Shown: positions 37,117-49,954 of the stretch, piece by piece
How positions within the stretch are numbered: position 1 is the stretch's first letter
Layout of the letters: each line of letters starts with the position of its first letter
Source of the DNA: Blastocystis sp. Blastoise
Taxonomy: Eukaryota; Sar; Bigyra; Opalinata; Blastocystidae
Reading direction: 5' to 3'
Assembly (NCBI GenBank): GCA_039096225.1
Contig: JBBPEB010000024.1
Span: 186,001 to 250,000 of the forward strand
DNA: 64,000 nucleotides
Notes under the pieces: model-generated
What the model was told of the DNA's origin: nothing
The model's database searches: none
The model's input: only the letters and a program-made list of their open reading frames with translations
Program-made: the position numbers and the translations under genes

Positions 37117-38265
37117 TTGATTGAAACCTATATAAAGTAATAATATCATGTGTTTATTAATTGACTAAGTATATTTTTATTAAATAAGTATATATATGTA
37201 TTTATCATTTTATTTCTATTATTATTATCTTTAAACTATTTAAACATTTTCTTGTTAATTTGTTTTTTGTCTTTATTTAATAATTTCCTTCATTATTATA
37301 TGAGTTTTTTGTTTCTTTCATACTGTGAAAGAAATTTTTTTTGTTTCTTTCACAGTTTTCCCCATCATTACTACCATTTTAATCATGGTTATTTTTTTTC
37401 TTTCATAGTAACAGATAAAATAAAATTTTTAAGTGCTTGAAAAATATTTTTTTAGAATTACAGTAATTTAGTCAAAAAATTCAAGTCACTTTTTATAAAA
37501 ATAATAAATAGGCTTATTATAGAATATAAAACATTAAAAATTAGTTTAATTTAATATGGTTGACTGTTTGATATGAATGTTAAAATGGGTAAAAAGATTT
37601 TAATTGTTTCTAAAACAGTATAATAAGTTTTTATGTCACTAAATACAAAAATATTATTTTTTAAAGAATGTTTTTTGTCATTCAAAAGAACTCATTTTTT
37701 GAAATTGTGACTTTAAATAAATGAAATTCAAGTTACTTTTTATAGATTAAAATACTAAATTAAATATATGTATATATTAATATAAAATTAATTTTAATAA
37801 AAGTAGATATGTGTATTTAAAAATGTTAAAGTCTTTTAGAGTTTTTCATGATAACTTATTTGTTGTATAAACTATATTTTATGTACAATTATAAAATTTT
37901 CAAAGTATTTAAATATATTTATTTATAAAATAGTGTGTAATCTTTGTTTTCTTTTTTTTTTAGTTTAGTTTTTAGTTTTTCTTTATAAAGTGATTATTGT
38001 AAACATTAAAAAAATTATTAGAATTAATTATTCTTAACAAATGAAAATATTATTTGTCAAAAAAATGTTTCGTTTATTTTGTAAAAATTCAAGCGTAGGC
38101 TGGCGTAGCCAGTCGTGAAACGCTTGTTATATATTAATATAAGCTTAGTCAATAACAAAATAATAAATAAAACAAGATTGTTTTTCTCAGTCATTTTTTA
38201 GGAAAAACGTGTTTTTTCCCTAAAACCGAGTTTTCCCCATGAGTGTTAAAGTAGAAATAGTATCA
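37117..38265. other. AT-rich gene-free stretch
   Basis: Small TTTCTTTCA/TGAAAGAAA palindromes near 37309-37360 and the GC-rich hairpin at 38090-38126 (listed separately) are the only structured features. Confidence 0.4.
38090..38126. repeat. GC-rich hairpin
   Basis: CAAGCGT/ACGCTTG outer stem enclosing CTGGC-GTA-GCCAG, in sequence that is otherwise about 85% AT. Confidence 0.7.
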
Positions 38266-38269
38266 AAAA

Positions 38270-38842
38270 TTATTAGATTTTTAAATAGATACAGTCTTAT
38301 CATTAGATTTCTTAATAGAATCAATTTCAGCTACATATTTTAATTCTATAGCAGAAGTATCATCAATATAAGATTTCTTAAGAAAATCAATTTCAATGGC
38401 ATGCTTAGATTCTAAAATAGATATCTTATTTTCATAAGATTTCTTAATAGTATCAATTTCAACAGCATGTTTTGATTCTAATATAGAAATATTATTATAA
38501 TGACTTTCATTTATAGTATTAATTTCAATAACTTTCTTAGATTCTAATTCAGAAATATTAATTTCGTTAGATTTTTTAATAGTATCAACTTCATTATTAT
38601 ATTTTGATTATAATTCAGAAATAGTATGAATATTTGATTTCTTCATAGAATTAAGTTCAGAAATATATTTTAATTCTAATGTAGAAATCTTTTTTTTATA
38701 AAATCTCTTTATAGTTTCAAGTTCAGAATCATATTTATATTTTAAATTAGATACAACTTCATTATTAGATTTCTTCAAAGTATCAATATCATTATTATAT
38801 TTAGATTCTAATTCAGAAATATTATTATTATTATTATTAGGG
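38270..38842 (-). pseudogene. coiled-coil 22-residue repeat relic
   Basis: About eight tandem 66-bp units on the minus strand, each coding roughly ISxLESKxxxEIDxIKKSxxx. The spacing of hydrophobic and charged residues is that of a coiled coil. One unit contains an in-frame TAA (near 38609) and the array ends at stops or AT-rich flank, so no intact gene is present. This is probably a fragment of a longer structural or surface coiled-coil protein. The repeat ends abruptly at an ATT microsatellite next to the GC hairpin at 38845-38886. Confidence 0.6.
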
Positions 38843-38844
38843 TC

Positions 38845-38886
38845 ACGCCGCAGGTCCGGGGCCTAACGGCACCGGACTGCAGCTGC
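38845..38886. repeat. GC-rich hairpin after ATT microsatellite
   Basis: GCAGGTCCGG (38850-38859) pairs with CCGGACTGC (38872-38880) around a GGCCTAACGGCA loop; flanked by (ATT)n and by AT-rich DNA. About 70% GC locally. Confidence 0.7.
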
Positions 38887-40604
38887 AATGAATAATAAGT
38901 GTTTGGCTTTTATTCACTTTCTTTCCTTATTATCTATTATCTATTATCAATTATCAATTATATAATATAAATTATGTAATATGTATTATTTATAAAATAT
39001 TATCTATTAGGTGTTACTTATTATATATATTATAAATTATTTTAAAAACACTTCTTATACTCTATATGGAGAGTTACAATCATTTATTGATTGTAATCAG
39101 GTTCAATTCCTAATATAAGAATAAAATAGATTCTTCGAATAGTATCTGAAAAACTAAAAACAATGAAAAAAATATATAAATTCTTGTTTGATTCATTATA
39201 TTTGTTATTTATTATTTTTTAAATATATTTTGTATTTATAAATAGTTAAGTTACTGTTTTAATCATTATAGAATTTTTAAAGGTAATAAATCTCGAAATG
39301 GGTCACAATGTGAAGTATTGAAAAATATTTTTATGTTGTAAAATCATTTTAAATACATTATGATAAAATAGCTTTAACTTATTTTAACCATTTCATAAAA
39401 CTGAAACAAATTTAACACAACAAAGTCAACATCTATTTTCACTTTAGCAACTTAAACACATAGTTTTACAATTAATATTAATAAAGTCACTCTAAATAGA
39501 ATTTTATACACAAAAGTGTCAACAATATTACTTTTAGAGAGACTTTATCATTTCAATATCCACTGTATCAAAATAGTTTTGGACATAACTTTCATACAGT
39601 ATAGATCTCATTGAATTATTTAATAATTAAAGTTTAATGTCTTGAATCTCTGACCCAAATACTCTGTTTGACACATTTTGAAAAGTTGACACACTTATAG
39701 TTAATTTAAAAAGCTAACATTGAAACACTATACTCATCATAACTCTATCAACATAAGAGTCACCATTTTAAAACTCTTTATCAACCTTTTTCATTTGGTC
39801 ATACACTTTGTCAAGAGTATTTTTGTCCCTCCTTTTAATATAATTCAGACTATAAATAATAGTTTGATAAATAAAATGTTTTATATTGAATCTCGTCCTT
39901 TGGATAATTCATTTCTACATTTTTAAAAATTAATCCCTTTAAACTTGTTTTTAAAAGTCAAAATTTTCATAGTATAACAAAAACACAATTTTGAAAGAAT
40001 AGACTAACTCTTTAAAATTTCTGAACCACTCAAACACATTGTTAATTCACTTGTGAAAAATGAAATTCTCTTATTTTTTAATATGTTGTAGAGTACATAT
40101 TGTTCTATATTAAACAATTTTTAGAATTTTAAATCTCTTAATTTAATAACCTATTTTTTCACATTTCGTAATGCTTACAATTTTACACATAATTAAATAT
40201 ATAAATGAAAGTGGAGAATACACAACTTAATAATAACTCAATCATTGATATAATTACTTCTGCTAGATTATATCGAATTAAATGCGATCAAAAAATGTTT
40301 TACTTAGATTTATACAAAGATTAAAAGACCACATACTATTAATATTTAACAATTCCATTATTATCTTAATATTCGACAACCTTACCTTATCTCGACACAA
40401 TAAAATTTAAAATAAGAAAACGAACAAAACAAAAGTGATAAAATAAATAATATTAAGAAAGCAGATAACAGAAAGCTATTATCTTTGAAAGAAAATAATA
40501 ATAAAAAAAACAAAAGAAAAAGAAACTAAAATAATAAATAATATTTATCCATCACTTTATTTGAACCTATATAAGTATAGGATATGATATATGTATATAT
40601 ATAC
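38887..40604. repeat. degenerate AT-rich repeat, copy 1 (about 39300-40200)
   Basis: No genes. The part from about 39650 to 39960 aligns in direct orientation with about 43440-43790; shared landmarks include CATACACTTTG, TCCTTTTAA, ATATTGAATCTC and TAATTCA. The remainder is featureless. Confidence 0.45.
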
Positions 40605-40832
40605 CTTCAATGACTGAAGAACTGTTGACACCATCAATGACTCACAAACTACTAACACCATCACCTATATAAATATATTTAATAGTATAAGTATAAATAA
40701 ATAAAAAATATTATATATATATAAGCATACCTTTAGATATATTAGCAGTAACTGTATCATCACCAACATCAGGGTGATACGATACCAAATTAAAAGACAC
40801 ACCTATATAGAAATATATAATAAGTATAAACA

Positions 40833-40868
<36 letters not shown>

Positions 40869-41492
40869 TACAGAATGAATAGAAGAATATCCATGTACTA
40901 ACTGCGTTGTAGAGCCTATATAAGAACAAATAAGAAAGAATAAAAATAAAAATAAAAATATATATATGATATATCTATATACCTTTAGCCTCAGAAGGAT
41001 GACGATCATCAGTAGAAGACTCAATAACACCATAAGAACCTATATATATAATAAGTCAAATAAAAGAAAATATACGATATATACCTTCATTAATATTGCC
41101 ATTAGCACCAATCATTTCATTAGAACCTATAGAGAAATAGTAATAGGAAATTAAAAGAAAAGTAAAAATAAATGAATGGCAACATACCTTCAAGACGATT
41201 AACACATCTTTCATCACCATCAATAGCATCAGTAACATCATCAAGAACAATAGAAGAACCTATAGATAAATATAAATATAAAATAAAAATAAATGAATGA
41301 CAGGATACCTTCAAGACCACATGATAACCTTACACCATCATCAGTAAACGATACCAAACACACAGAAGAACCTAAGATAATATAAAATAATAAAACAAAA
41401 AGAAATGTATAAATATATACCTTCAAGACCATATTGATAAGCACCATCACCATCAACGACATCCATACTTGTATTCATTTGAGTAAAAGAAC
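40605..41492 (-). CDS. array of eight symmetric mini-exons, unknown product
   Basis: Minus-strand exons at 41492-41421, 41371-41309, 41259-41188, 41126-41085, 41039-40983, 40915-40865, 40802-40731 and 40664-40605, of 72, 63, 72, 42, 57, 51, 72 and 60 nt. Every length is a multiple of 3, every exon follows TATAG or CTTAG, most begin GT(T/G), and all end in (G/A)AAG before GTAT. In the shared phase they encode short segments such as GSSIVLDDVTDAIDGDERCV and GSFTQMNTSMDVVDG. Any exon could be skipped without loss of frame. The last exon has an in-frame TGA. Introns are 49-70 nt. First and last exons of the gene are not identified and the product is unrecognised; the segments are rich in Ser, Val, Asp and Gly. 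Confidence 0.5.
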
Positions 41493-42190
41493 CTATATAT
41501 GAATAATAAAAAAATAAATACAATACATACTTGACCTTCTCCGAGAAAGGTAATTTTTTTTGTTCAAGGACCTCCGCCTTGATGACAATCAGCCTTTTCT
41601 AGGCATCTTATTTAATAATTTAATAAAAAATAAGTATTTTTATATAGAAAACGAAAACACATTCATATTTGAACTTTTTAAAAATAGGGTCAATATTTAA
41701 AATATGAATCTTTAGAAAATAATAGGAATCATAATTAACCTTTAATTTTTATTAATTTTATTACTAAACTTATATTTGGGTCATTTTTTGTTAAAAACAT
41801 TTTAGGTACCCAAAAACTATAGTTTTTTACATTTTTTAATTATTTGTTTATACTAATTGACTGAGTATGTTTTATTCATTAATTTGATGTTGCTTAGTTA
41901 TTATTTTTATATTTATTTATATATATTTATTTATTTATTGAAAATAATACACTTTTCTATAGGATTCTTTGTCTTTTTCTTGGTTGTGGAGATAGAAGCT
42001 TCTTGAAGTGGTCCTGGTTGTGTCAAATGGATTATTTCGTGTCAGGTATATAAATATATTTTTTATTTCTTACCTCTGCTTATTTTTTACTAATTGCTTT
42101 TTATTATTATTTAATTTTATTATCTATTTTATTTATTTATGTATTTATATCATTTATTAAATTATTTATTATCTATTTTTATTCTATAGG
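41493..42190. other. possible small exons, otherwise AT-rich
   Basis: A block at about 41963-42045 is bounded by TCTATAG and CAG|GTATAT, and another at about 42190-42275 follows TTCTATAG. They look like plus-strand exons, but stops occur in each frame, so no protein is proposed; a spliced non-coding RNA or relic is possible. Confidence 0.25.
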
Positions 42191-42274
42191 AAAAAGAAAA
42201 GTAATGGATGTGTAGTGGTCTTCATTTCTTGATGTTTTATCTCTTTACTCTGTGGTCTCAAGTTTATCTATTAG

Positions 42275-42354
42275 ATATATATATTTATTTATCTATTTAT
42301 TTATTTACTTATTTATATATATATATATATATATATTTATTTATCTATTTATTC

Positions 42355-42386
<32 letters not shown>

Positions 42387-42850
42387 TTATTTATCTATTT
42401 ATTCATTTATTTATTTATTTATTTTCTATTTTATATAGGTTTAATAGTCTTCTTATTTTTCTTCCTTCTTTCTTTTTCCTTCTTCCTTCATCCTTCCTAC
42501 TTCCTACTTCATTCTTCATTCTTCCTTCTTCTTCATTTTTCCTGCTTCCTACTTCATCCTTCTTTCTTCTTCTTCCTACTTCCTACTTCCTACTTCATTC
42601 TTCATTCTTCCTACTTCATTCTTCCTTCTTCTTCCTTCTTCCTTCTTCCTTCTTCCTTCTTCCTTCTTCCTTCTTCCTTCTTCCTTATCCTTGATTCTTC
42701 CTTCTTCCTTCTTCCTTCTTCTTCCTTCTTCCTTCTTCCTTCTTCCTCCTTCATTCTTCCTTCTTCATTCTTTCTCATGCTTCATTCTTCTTTTTTCTTC
42801 TTCCTTCTTCTTCATCCTTCATTCCTAATATATATATATATATATATATA
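42275..42850. repeat. TTTA/TATA microsatellite followed by (CTTCCTT)n polypyrimidine tract
   Basis: From 42280 to 42430 the sequence is degenerate TATTTATT and TA repeat. From about 42450 to 42825 it is almost purely C and T on the plus strand, built from CTTCCTT, CTTCATT and CTTCTT units, then ends in a TA run at 42829-42850. Apparent open frames across it are composition artefacts. Confidence 0.8.
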
Positions 42851-45300
42851 ATAATAATTATTATTCTTTAAATTCCCTTTATGCTCTAGAAGGAGAGAAG
42901 CAATCATTATAGATTGTTTTCAGGTTCAATTTCTGACATGAAGTTTTATTTTTCTTTTTTTTAATAATTTATTTACATATTATATATATATATATTATCT
43001 TTTTGACTTTATTTTCTTTTTTTTTTAAATTAAAATTTTTAATTATCAATAATATATACATATATCTAACTTTACATAGTTTTTTTAACAACTTGTCCCA
43101 ACAATCTTCAGAATGAGTAACAATCCATTCAAACATAAAGTATTACTCATCATCAAGACTGCTTGTATCAATCAAAATACATGTGTAAAACTTGATTTAT
43201 TGATTTAAACTCAATTTTAACTATTAAAAGTAAACAAACCAAACACACATGTTGACTTTAAAACGTTAAACACAGTATTAAAAGGTTATTTATTTAGAGT
43301 AGACATAAGACACCAATTTAAACAAAAATGTATGAAAACGATCAACTCTTGATTCAACTTTACCATTTAACAAGACACTCATCCACAATACTTTCCAAAG
43401 TTCTTTTAGTAAAGTGTTTATATACACATGTTATGTAAAAAATAAAAGTCAACTTCTTGAATCCCTTTATTTAAGACAGTCTTTAAAACATTTTGACAAA
43501 TTAACAATCTTTAACTTGTTAGTTAAAGCTAATATTTTAAGAGTAGACTTGACTTGGATCAATAAAAACAACGGCCAACACTTTAAACATTTTAAGACAT
43601 ACTTTACATTTTGCCCATACACTTTGACCTTCATAATTTTGACTCTCCTTTTAACATAGTATGGAGTTATAAGTTTAGTTTATTAAATAAAAGTCATTAT
43701 ATTGAATCTCTCACTCTAAGACCACTTAATTCACATTTTTCAAAATTGTCACTGTTAAACTTGTTATTTTAAAACTTTGTTTTAACTATAGTAGTTTGAT
43801 GACCTATTGATTACAATACTACAATATTAGTCAATTATAAGAAGATCGAAGAAAATATCGATCACTCAAAAATAGTCCTCAGGAGCTGAAAATTGGTACA
43901 CCTAGGTTTTCTGACCTCCTGAATCAGAATATCATGTCAAAATAAGAATCTAAATTTGACCGTTAAGGCCTCACGTGTTCAATATGAAAAAGTATTAAAA
44001 AATAGATAAATATAAAGAATAAACATGGATAACGTATATTGTGGGATTGAGAAAAAATCAAGTTTACCCCATGTTTATTTTTCAATTGTCTGGTCAACAA
44101 TTTTTATCTTTATGATCCCAAAGAGCCAATCAAAAACGACTCAAAAATCATGTTTTCTGTTCTTTTATTAATATCTTTTTAATTATTAACAATATCGCTT
44201 ATCCAAATATATGTTGCAAATCTACATGTTATATCGTATTGAACTGTGTTTCAACCAAAAGTTAACTCCCCGTAAGTTTAGAGGAGTTGCGGCGACAAAC
44301 TATAGTATACATTAGCCAATCAAATGGTTTTACAAAAAACTGACCAATGAGAATTTTTTTGCATATTTGCTTTATAATAGTAATGATTAATATTTTTCTG
44401 GAATAATTTTTAGAATTTCTTTCTATTTTTGGTTCATTATATCACTTTATGCTGTGTTTCTATTGCATTCTATTTTTTTTCTTTTTGGATGCTATAAATA
44501 ATTATGTGTAGTTTATAAAAATGTAAGTGCAAAAATAATATACATTGTTTTTGTTGTTGATTTATAATGAAAATTCTTATTTAAAAGTCTATTTCGTTAT
44601 AAAAATGGTAAAAGAAAAATATGTTAAAATTATTGTTTAAATCTAAATTGATATGACTGTTTTTCTTTGTTATTCATAAAAAATTCAGGCTATTAGTGGT
44701 ATTTTATTTCAAGAAAAATTTTTTTTGAATGATATTTTAAAAAATATGAAACGTTATATCTTTAAAAAAGTAGTGAATATAAAATAATTCTTTATAAAAG
44801 AAATATTTAGAATTTCTTAAATATATAATTGATATTGAAATAATAAAATGTATAAATAAATATTCATTATAATCAACAAAAATAAAAAAACAAATAATCC
44901 ATGTTTTATAAATATTATTATAAATATATATAAATAACAATAAATATGACCAAATGAAACATTTAAATCTCATTTTTAAATTATCTTTTGCATGTTTTTG
45001 AATATATAAAATCCAAAACTAGAAGACTAAATTCATAAATTTTACAATCCCTAGTGTTGATCAATATTATCTTTTGTCATTCAATTAATATGAGAAGCAA
45101 AAATGTCATTAATCTAATCAATAAGAAGAGAAGATGTTATCCATCCAGATTTGAAATGGAAGCATTTTAATCGATTCATATTATGTTTTGTCACTTCTTC
45201 ATTACTATATGTTTGTTGTTCACATATATAAGAAGCCTCTATTACTATCAGCACTTATAAAACCTATAATGGGTAAATAACTAAGAGAAAACCTTGTTCT
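42851..45300. other. gene-free stretch with degenerate repeat copy 2 (about 43090-43830)
   Basis: The first part matches 39300-40200 as described there. A TTTATGCTCTAGAAGGAGAGAAGC segment near 42879 resembles 39060-39120 (TACTCTATATGGAGAGTTACAATCATT and a following GGTTCAATT), suggesting a second shared repeat. From 43831 to 45300 nothing identifiable. Confidence 0.4.
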
Positions 45301-48280
45301 GACATTGTTATATAACCATCAGGAACAACAACACAAAATAATTTACAAAAAGAATTGTCCAACTTTCATCCATATTGAAGATAAACGAATTATGATAATT
45401 TCTTATTGCTTTTAAATGAAGTATATTACGTATAAGTGTTTTTGCAAACTTCTTGATACATATAGCTTTGAATAGATATACAATAATTGGTTTTTTTAAT
45501 GATATTTTATACTTCTTCAAAATTTCTGACGAAGTTCTCTGAAACATCTACTGTATCTTTTGATATATCACATAGTAGAGTAGTAGAAATGTGTTCAATA
45601 ATATCTTTTTTAGTTACACAATATCTATCAATTTCTTTTTGACTAATCAAATTAATAATATTATTTTCTTAAACTACAGAAAGAATAAAAGGATGTCAAG
45701 CTTTGTAAACAGTACCATTCTTTTCAATAGATTCTTTTGCTCTTATTTCTGATATTTTAGATGCTTTAATAGACTTAGCTACTCTCTTAGATGATAGATT
45801 TCTTTAGAATTCATATTCAAGACATACTTCTTTCATTTTCAAATATTTTTTTCCAGGACTAACAACATTTTTAATATCTGGATGATTAAATATCTTTAAT
45901 TCATTATATGAAGCATTAGACTGATTTTTAAACATTTTCAATAAGTAAATTTTTTATATCTAATATCAAATATAAATAGTTTTGAAAACAAAACTATGCA
46001 TAAAATGAATATGTTTTTAAAATAGTATTTATAGTATTTTTTTTTTAAAATCATTAATTTATACGAAAACGACATTTAACAAAAAATTGACCTATTATTT
46101 TAAGAAAAGGGTTTTTTTCCATAATCTTTATTATTTTTCTATATCCTCTATATAATAATTATTATTGATAGAATTCACTGGATATATAAATGCATCATTT
46201 AGTGAAGTGACTCTATTCTGGTATTGAACAATTTTGATATCAAACTCAAATCCAAACGTATTGGAGCATTCTTGTGTTATTCTACTTATTGTATTAATAT
46301 AACGATATTCTTGGATACATAAAGATACAGTATCTGATAAAAACATTTCTTTAGTTACAACTGTAAATAAATATTTTCTATTTGTTACTCTTTTCTTTGA
46401 CATAGGCTTTTTCCAAATTAATAATTTACGTTCATTATTATAAAAGTCTTTAATATAGGTATATAATGTTGATTCAGATATTAACTAGGGAACATAAAAA
46501 TAGTATATGATAATTACTTTCAATACTATCTTTATCATAATCTATTTGAAGTTCTTTTGAAACAAATAATTTGAATTTCCATAACACGCATTCTTGTATC
46601 TTACTTTCTTGAAATGAAATTATTATTTTGTCAATACTAATAAATAGTTTCTACATATATTTTTTTTTGTTCTGATAATTGTCTACATGTGAATGATGTT
46701 GTTGTTGAACATCTTTATCATAGAGATAAAGTTTTGGTATTTTATCTTTGTTAGCAAAGAATATTCGTAAATATATTTATAGTTTTCATGGTACTGAAAT
46801 AATATATATATATTCATTATTATTTAGAATCTTTTTCTCATCTTGAAAATCATTATATAGAAAATTCAGTTTTCCTGAAGTTTATGTCTCATTCTCCAAA
46901 AGCAATTATTTCCATAAATTTATTATACATCATTAAATAATATATATCTCCTTATATATTTCTTAGTCCCAATTTTTTAATATCATTTTTATAGTTCCAT
47001 ATAGGTCAAATATTTCCATTTTCATTTATAATACCTTATACCTGATAATATGGAGATATCATATCATAAGTAAATGAAGAAATTGAATATTTATTGAATA
47101 AAGATCTATTTATTAATTCTAATACCAAATCATTGATATATCTTTGCTATTTTTCTATTATATCTGCTTGTGAAGAAGTATTGTCTATATCTTTTGTATC
47201 TAATTATATGAGGCTTCTTCATGTCTATCAATGGTTTCTGAGATAAATATCTGAGCATTAATATTAGTTGCATCTTCTTTATTTGTTGTTTTAACATCAA
47301 TTGAATAAAAAGTAATTGAATAAATACTAGTACATCTCTTGCATAATATATGTATACAAGATGAATTGAATTCATCAATTAAATAATGAGTATATATATA
47401 CTTAATACAGCTTATTTCATAGAACCCAGTCATACTACACTTCTTGATATCATATAAGGATAATGATAAAAATTTTGATATTTCTACTGATAGTTTTTCG
47501 TAAGCAATTCTTCCAATATCAGGACCATTGTATAAAAGATCTTCAAGTTGTACTCGTAATAAGTGACAGTGTTTTGATATTTGTGATTCTTGTATATAAT
47601 AAGGTCTTCTATTACTTCCATCATTGGGACACATTTATGGTCAAAATAATTTTTCAGCGTTCCAAAAAAGTTCTTCAATTCTATTAGACTTATAATTCGT
47701 ACATACATATAGACTATTAGTAAAAGAAAAGAGATAACGATGGGTATCTTCAAGAAGTGATTGAAATACTATATTATTTGTGTTGTTCTGTGTTTTAATA
47801 GATGTTTCTAGATAGTTTATATAGTTTGATTTGTTGCTATATATTTCTTCTCGATTTAAGTATATACACATTTTATATATTATTAATAATTATGTATCTC
47901 TATAGGATTCGATGTTTCTTTCTATATGTTTTATGCAATATCTAATGTTTGAATTAGGAAAGATTGACTCACAGGCTATTAACTAAGCTTGGTATCTATC
48001 CATTATAAATGCTATTGGGTCTTAAAGATATTGCATTCGTCAGACATGTAAAAAACAGCTCTAATGATGAGATTTTCTTATAATTGATAAAAGCAAATGC
48101 TTTGATTTGCGTGCTACCATTTTGTCAATAAGAGTTGTTACAATTAGAAGAATTTGAATTTTATTGGTACATACAGTACCATCAATAAAAACTATGTACG
48201 AAAATATATCAGATTTAGAGATTATTGTATTTATTACTCCAAGAAAGCGCAAAATTATTGTCATCATTATAATCTTCTAT
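45300..48280 (-). pseudogene. Mutator-like transposase relic, heavily degraded
   Basis: A chain of minus-strand frames (48267-48061, 47634-47200, 46403-46131 and smaller ones) with normal amino acid composition but separated by stops and frame changes. The 48.2-kb part reads FIDGTVCTNKIQILLIVTTLID, the usual context of the first catalytic Asp of Mutator-like transposases (LDGTF...LLxIxGxD). The 47.2-47.6-kb part has a Cys/His pair (HILCKRC). The 45.3-46.4-kb part is helical and basic. I infer an old MULE-type gene; the remaining catalytic residues could not be located. Confidence 0.4.
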
Positions 48281-49247
48281 TAAATAATATCCTTTTTTAA
48301 AAATACTTTGCTACTTTTGCTATTTGATCATCTTCTCTTTTCTTTACAATTTTCCTTTTATATTATATATGAATTGATTATCTGGATTAAAATTTATACT
48401 AGTTTATATCTATTATTAATACATCAAAACTCGATTATTGAATTAAGTGATTTTTTTATTTAAATATAGCCTTTTATTGTGTAATTTTATAAATGTGGAA
48501 TAAATTGAGTGATTATGATATATATTGAATGAATAGCAGGTTCCTTGACCATAGTTATTAATGGAATACTTAATATATGAGTTGAATATCTGACACTATT
48601 GACAATTAACATCTTGTTTTCTTTTTGCTTAATTGGGCAACACAATATATAACACTACCTGATATCGGACTTCTTTATTGTATACTACAGTTCTTTTTCC
48701 TCCATGTAATACATTATAAAGTCCTTGAATAAGTTGCATTTCTATGTGGTCTGTTCTGTATTACTTTCACTAATACTTTGTATAATCTTCATTTATGATA
48801 ATGAAACCTGTTTTTGAAGATAATCAGAATTTATCTTATTCAAATATGTTTTTTTTTTAATTTTGCTATTTTTATTATTAAATTGTATAGCTAATGATCC
48901 AAGAATAACTAAATAACTTAAAATATAAAATACACATAATTCATCTTTATCATTATGATTTATTTATTTTTTACTTTATTCATTGTTCGTATTGGGTTAT
49001 TTGACGTAAAAATGTTTTTTTAAAGTTGCAGCTAAAAGTCAATAAGTTCATATTAAGTTTAAAGTTACCGTTTTTGTTAAAACCTAAAAGGATATTATCT
49101 CGAAACAAAAAGGAAATATCATTTCCTCATGAATTTTTTAAATAGAAACATTGATAAATGCTTATTTTTAGAAATATGTGGTGAAAAAACAATTGCTTAT
49201 TTTTATCGGACAGAAATCCAAAATTTGGCCTTTAGGCGTATTTTAGG
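48281..49247. other. AT-rich gene-free stretch
   Basis: The last 45 bp (about 49205-49248) look like the start of the 270-bp dispersed repeat, truncated by the MITE that begins at 49249. Confidence 0.4.
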
Positions 49248-49248
49248 G

Positions 49249-49604
49249 GTTAAATCCCGATAGTCAAGTTTTCAAAAAAATTTTTATGAGTTGACATTTT
49301 TGGCTTTATTCTTTACGAGTTGACAATTATAATTTATTTTTTTACGAGTTGACAATAATGATTTAATTATTTACGAGTTTACAACTAATATTTTATTTTT
49401 TACAAGTGAAAACTTGTAATTTAATTATTTCTGATGTTTCTAAAGAAAATATTTTTTTTCAATTTTCTTCGTTTTAAATAGTCATGAAAATATTTAAAAA
49501 AACATAAATAATTAAATCATAATTGTCAACTCGTAAGAAATTAAGGCACAATTGTCAACTCGTAATATGAATGTCTGAGAATTTGACTATTGGGATTTAA
49601 CCCC
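49249..49604. mobile_element. MITE with GGGGTTAAATCCC termini
   Basis: Terminal inverted repeats GGGGTTAAATCCC...TAGTCAA and TTGACTA...GGGATTTAACCCC, flanked by TTTA on both sides (possible target duplication). Inside, the motif ACGAGTTGACA (with variants) is repeated about five times in the left half and twice inverted in the right half, like subterminal transposase sites. No coding capacity. A partial second copy lies at 55448-55587. Confidence 0.75.
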
Positions 49605-49805
49605 TTTATTTATTATCTCATATATATTTTTTTTATCCGTTTTATATGAAAGAAATATTTTTTAAATTTTATGCTATCAGTTACTAAATCATAATATTTA
49701 TAAATATTCTTTGTTCTATTTATTTATTTTATTGAATCATGCATATATTCTATCTAAATAGATCTCATTTATTCTATTTTATTTTTTAATAATAAATATG
49801 TTTCG

Positions 49806-49954
49806 TGATATGAAATAGTAGTAGTTGAACTTTTGAATTTTTAAAATATTAATTTAATTTCTTTTTAACTATAAAAAGCAACTTGTTGTTTTTTATATGA
49901 AAAAAAAATAAAATTTTAAAAATTCAAAAGTTCAACTACTACTATTTCATATCA
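49806..49954. repeat. 149-bp foldback element
   Basis: Arms of about 43 bp are nearly perfect complements (GTGATATGAAATAGTAGTAG ... and its complement ending ATTTCATATCAC) around a 60-bp loop. Confidence 0.8.

Noticed and set aside
42208-42851. 199-aa Tyr/Ile/Phe/Ser frame
   Set aside because: Composition artefact of TTTA and CTTCCTT microsatellites.
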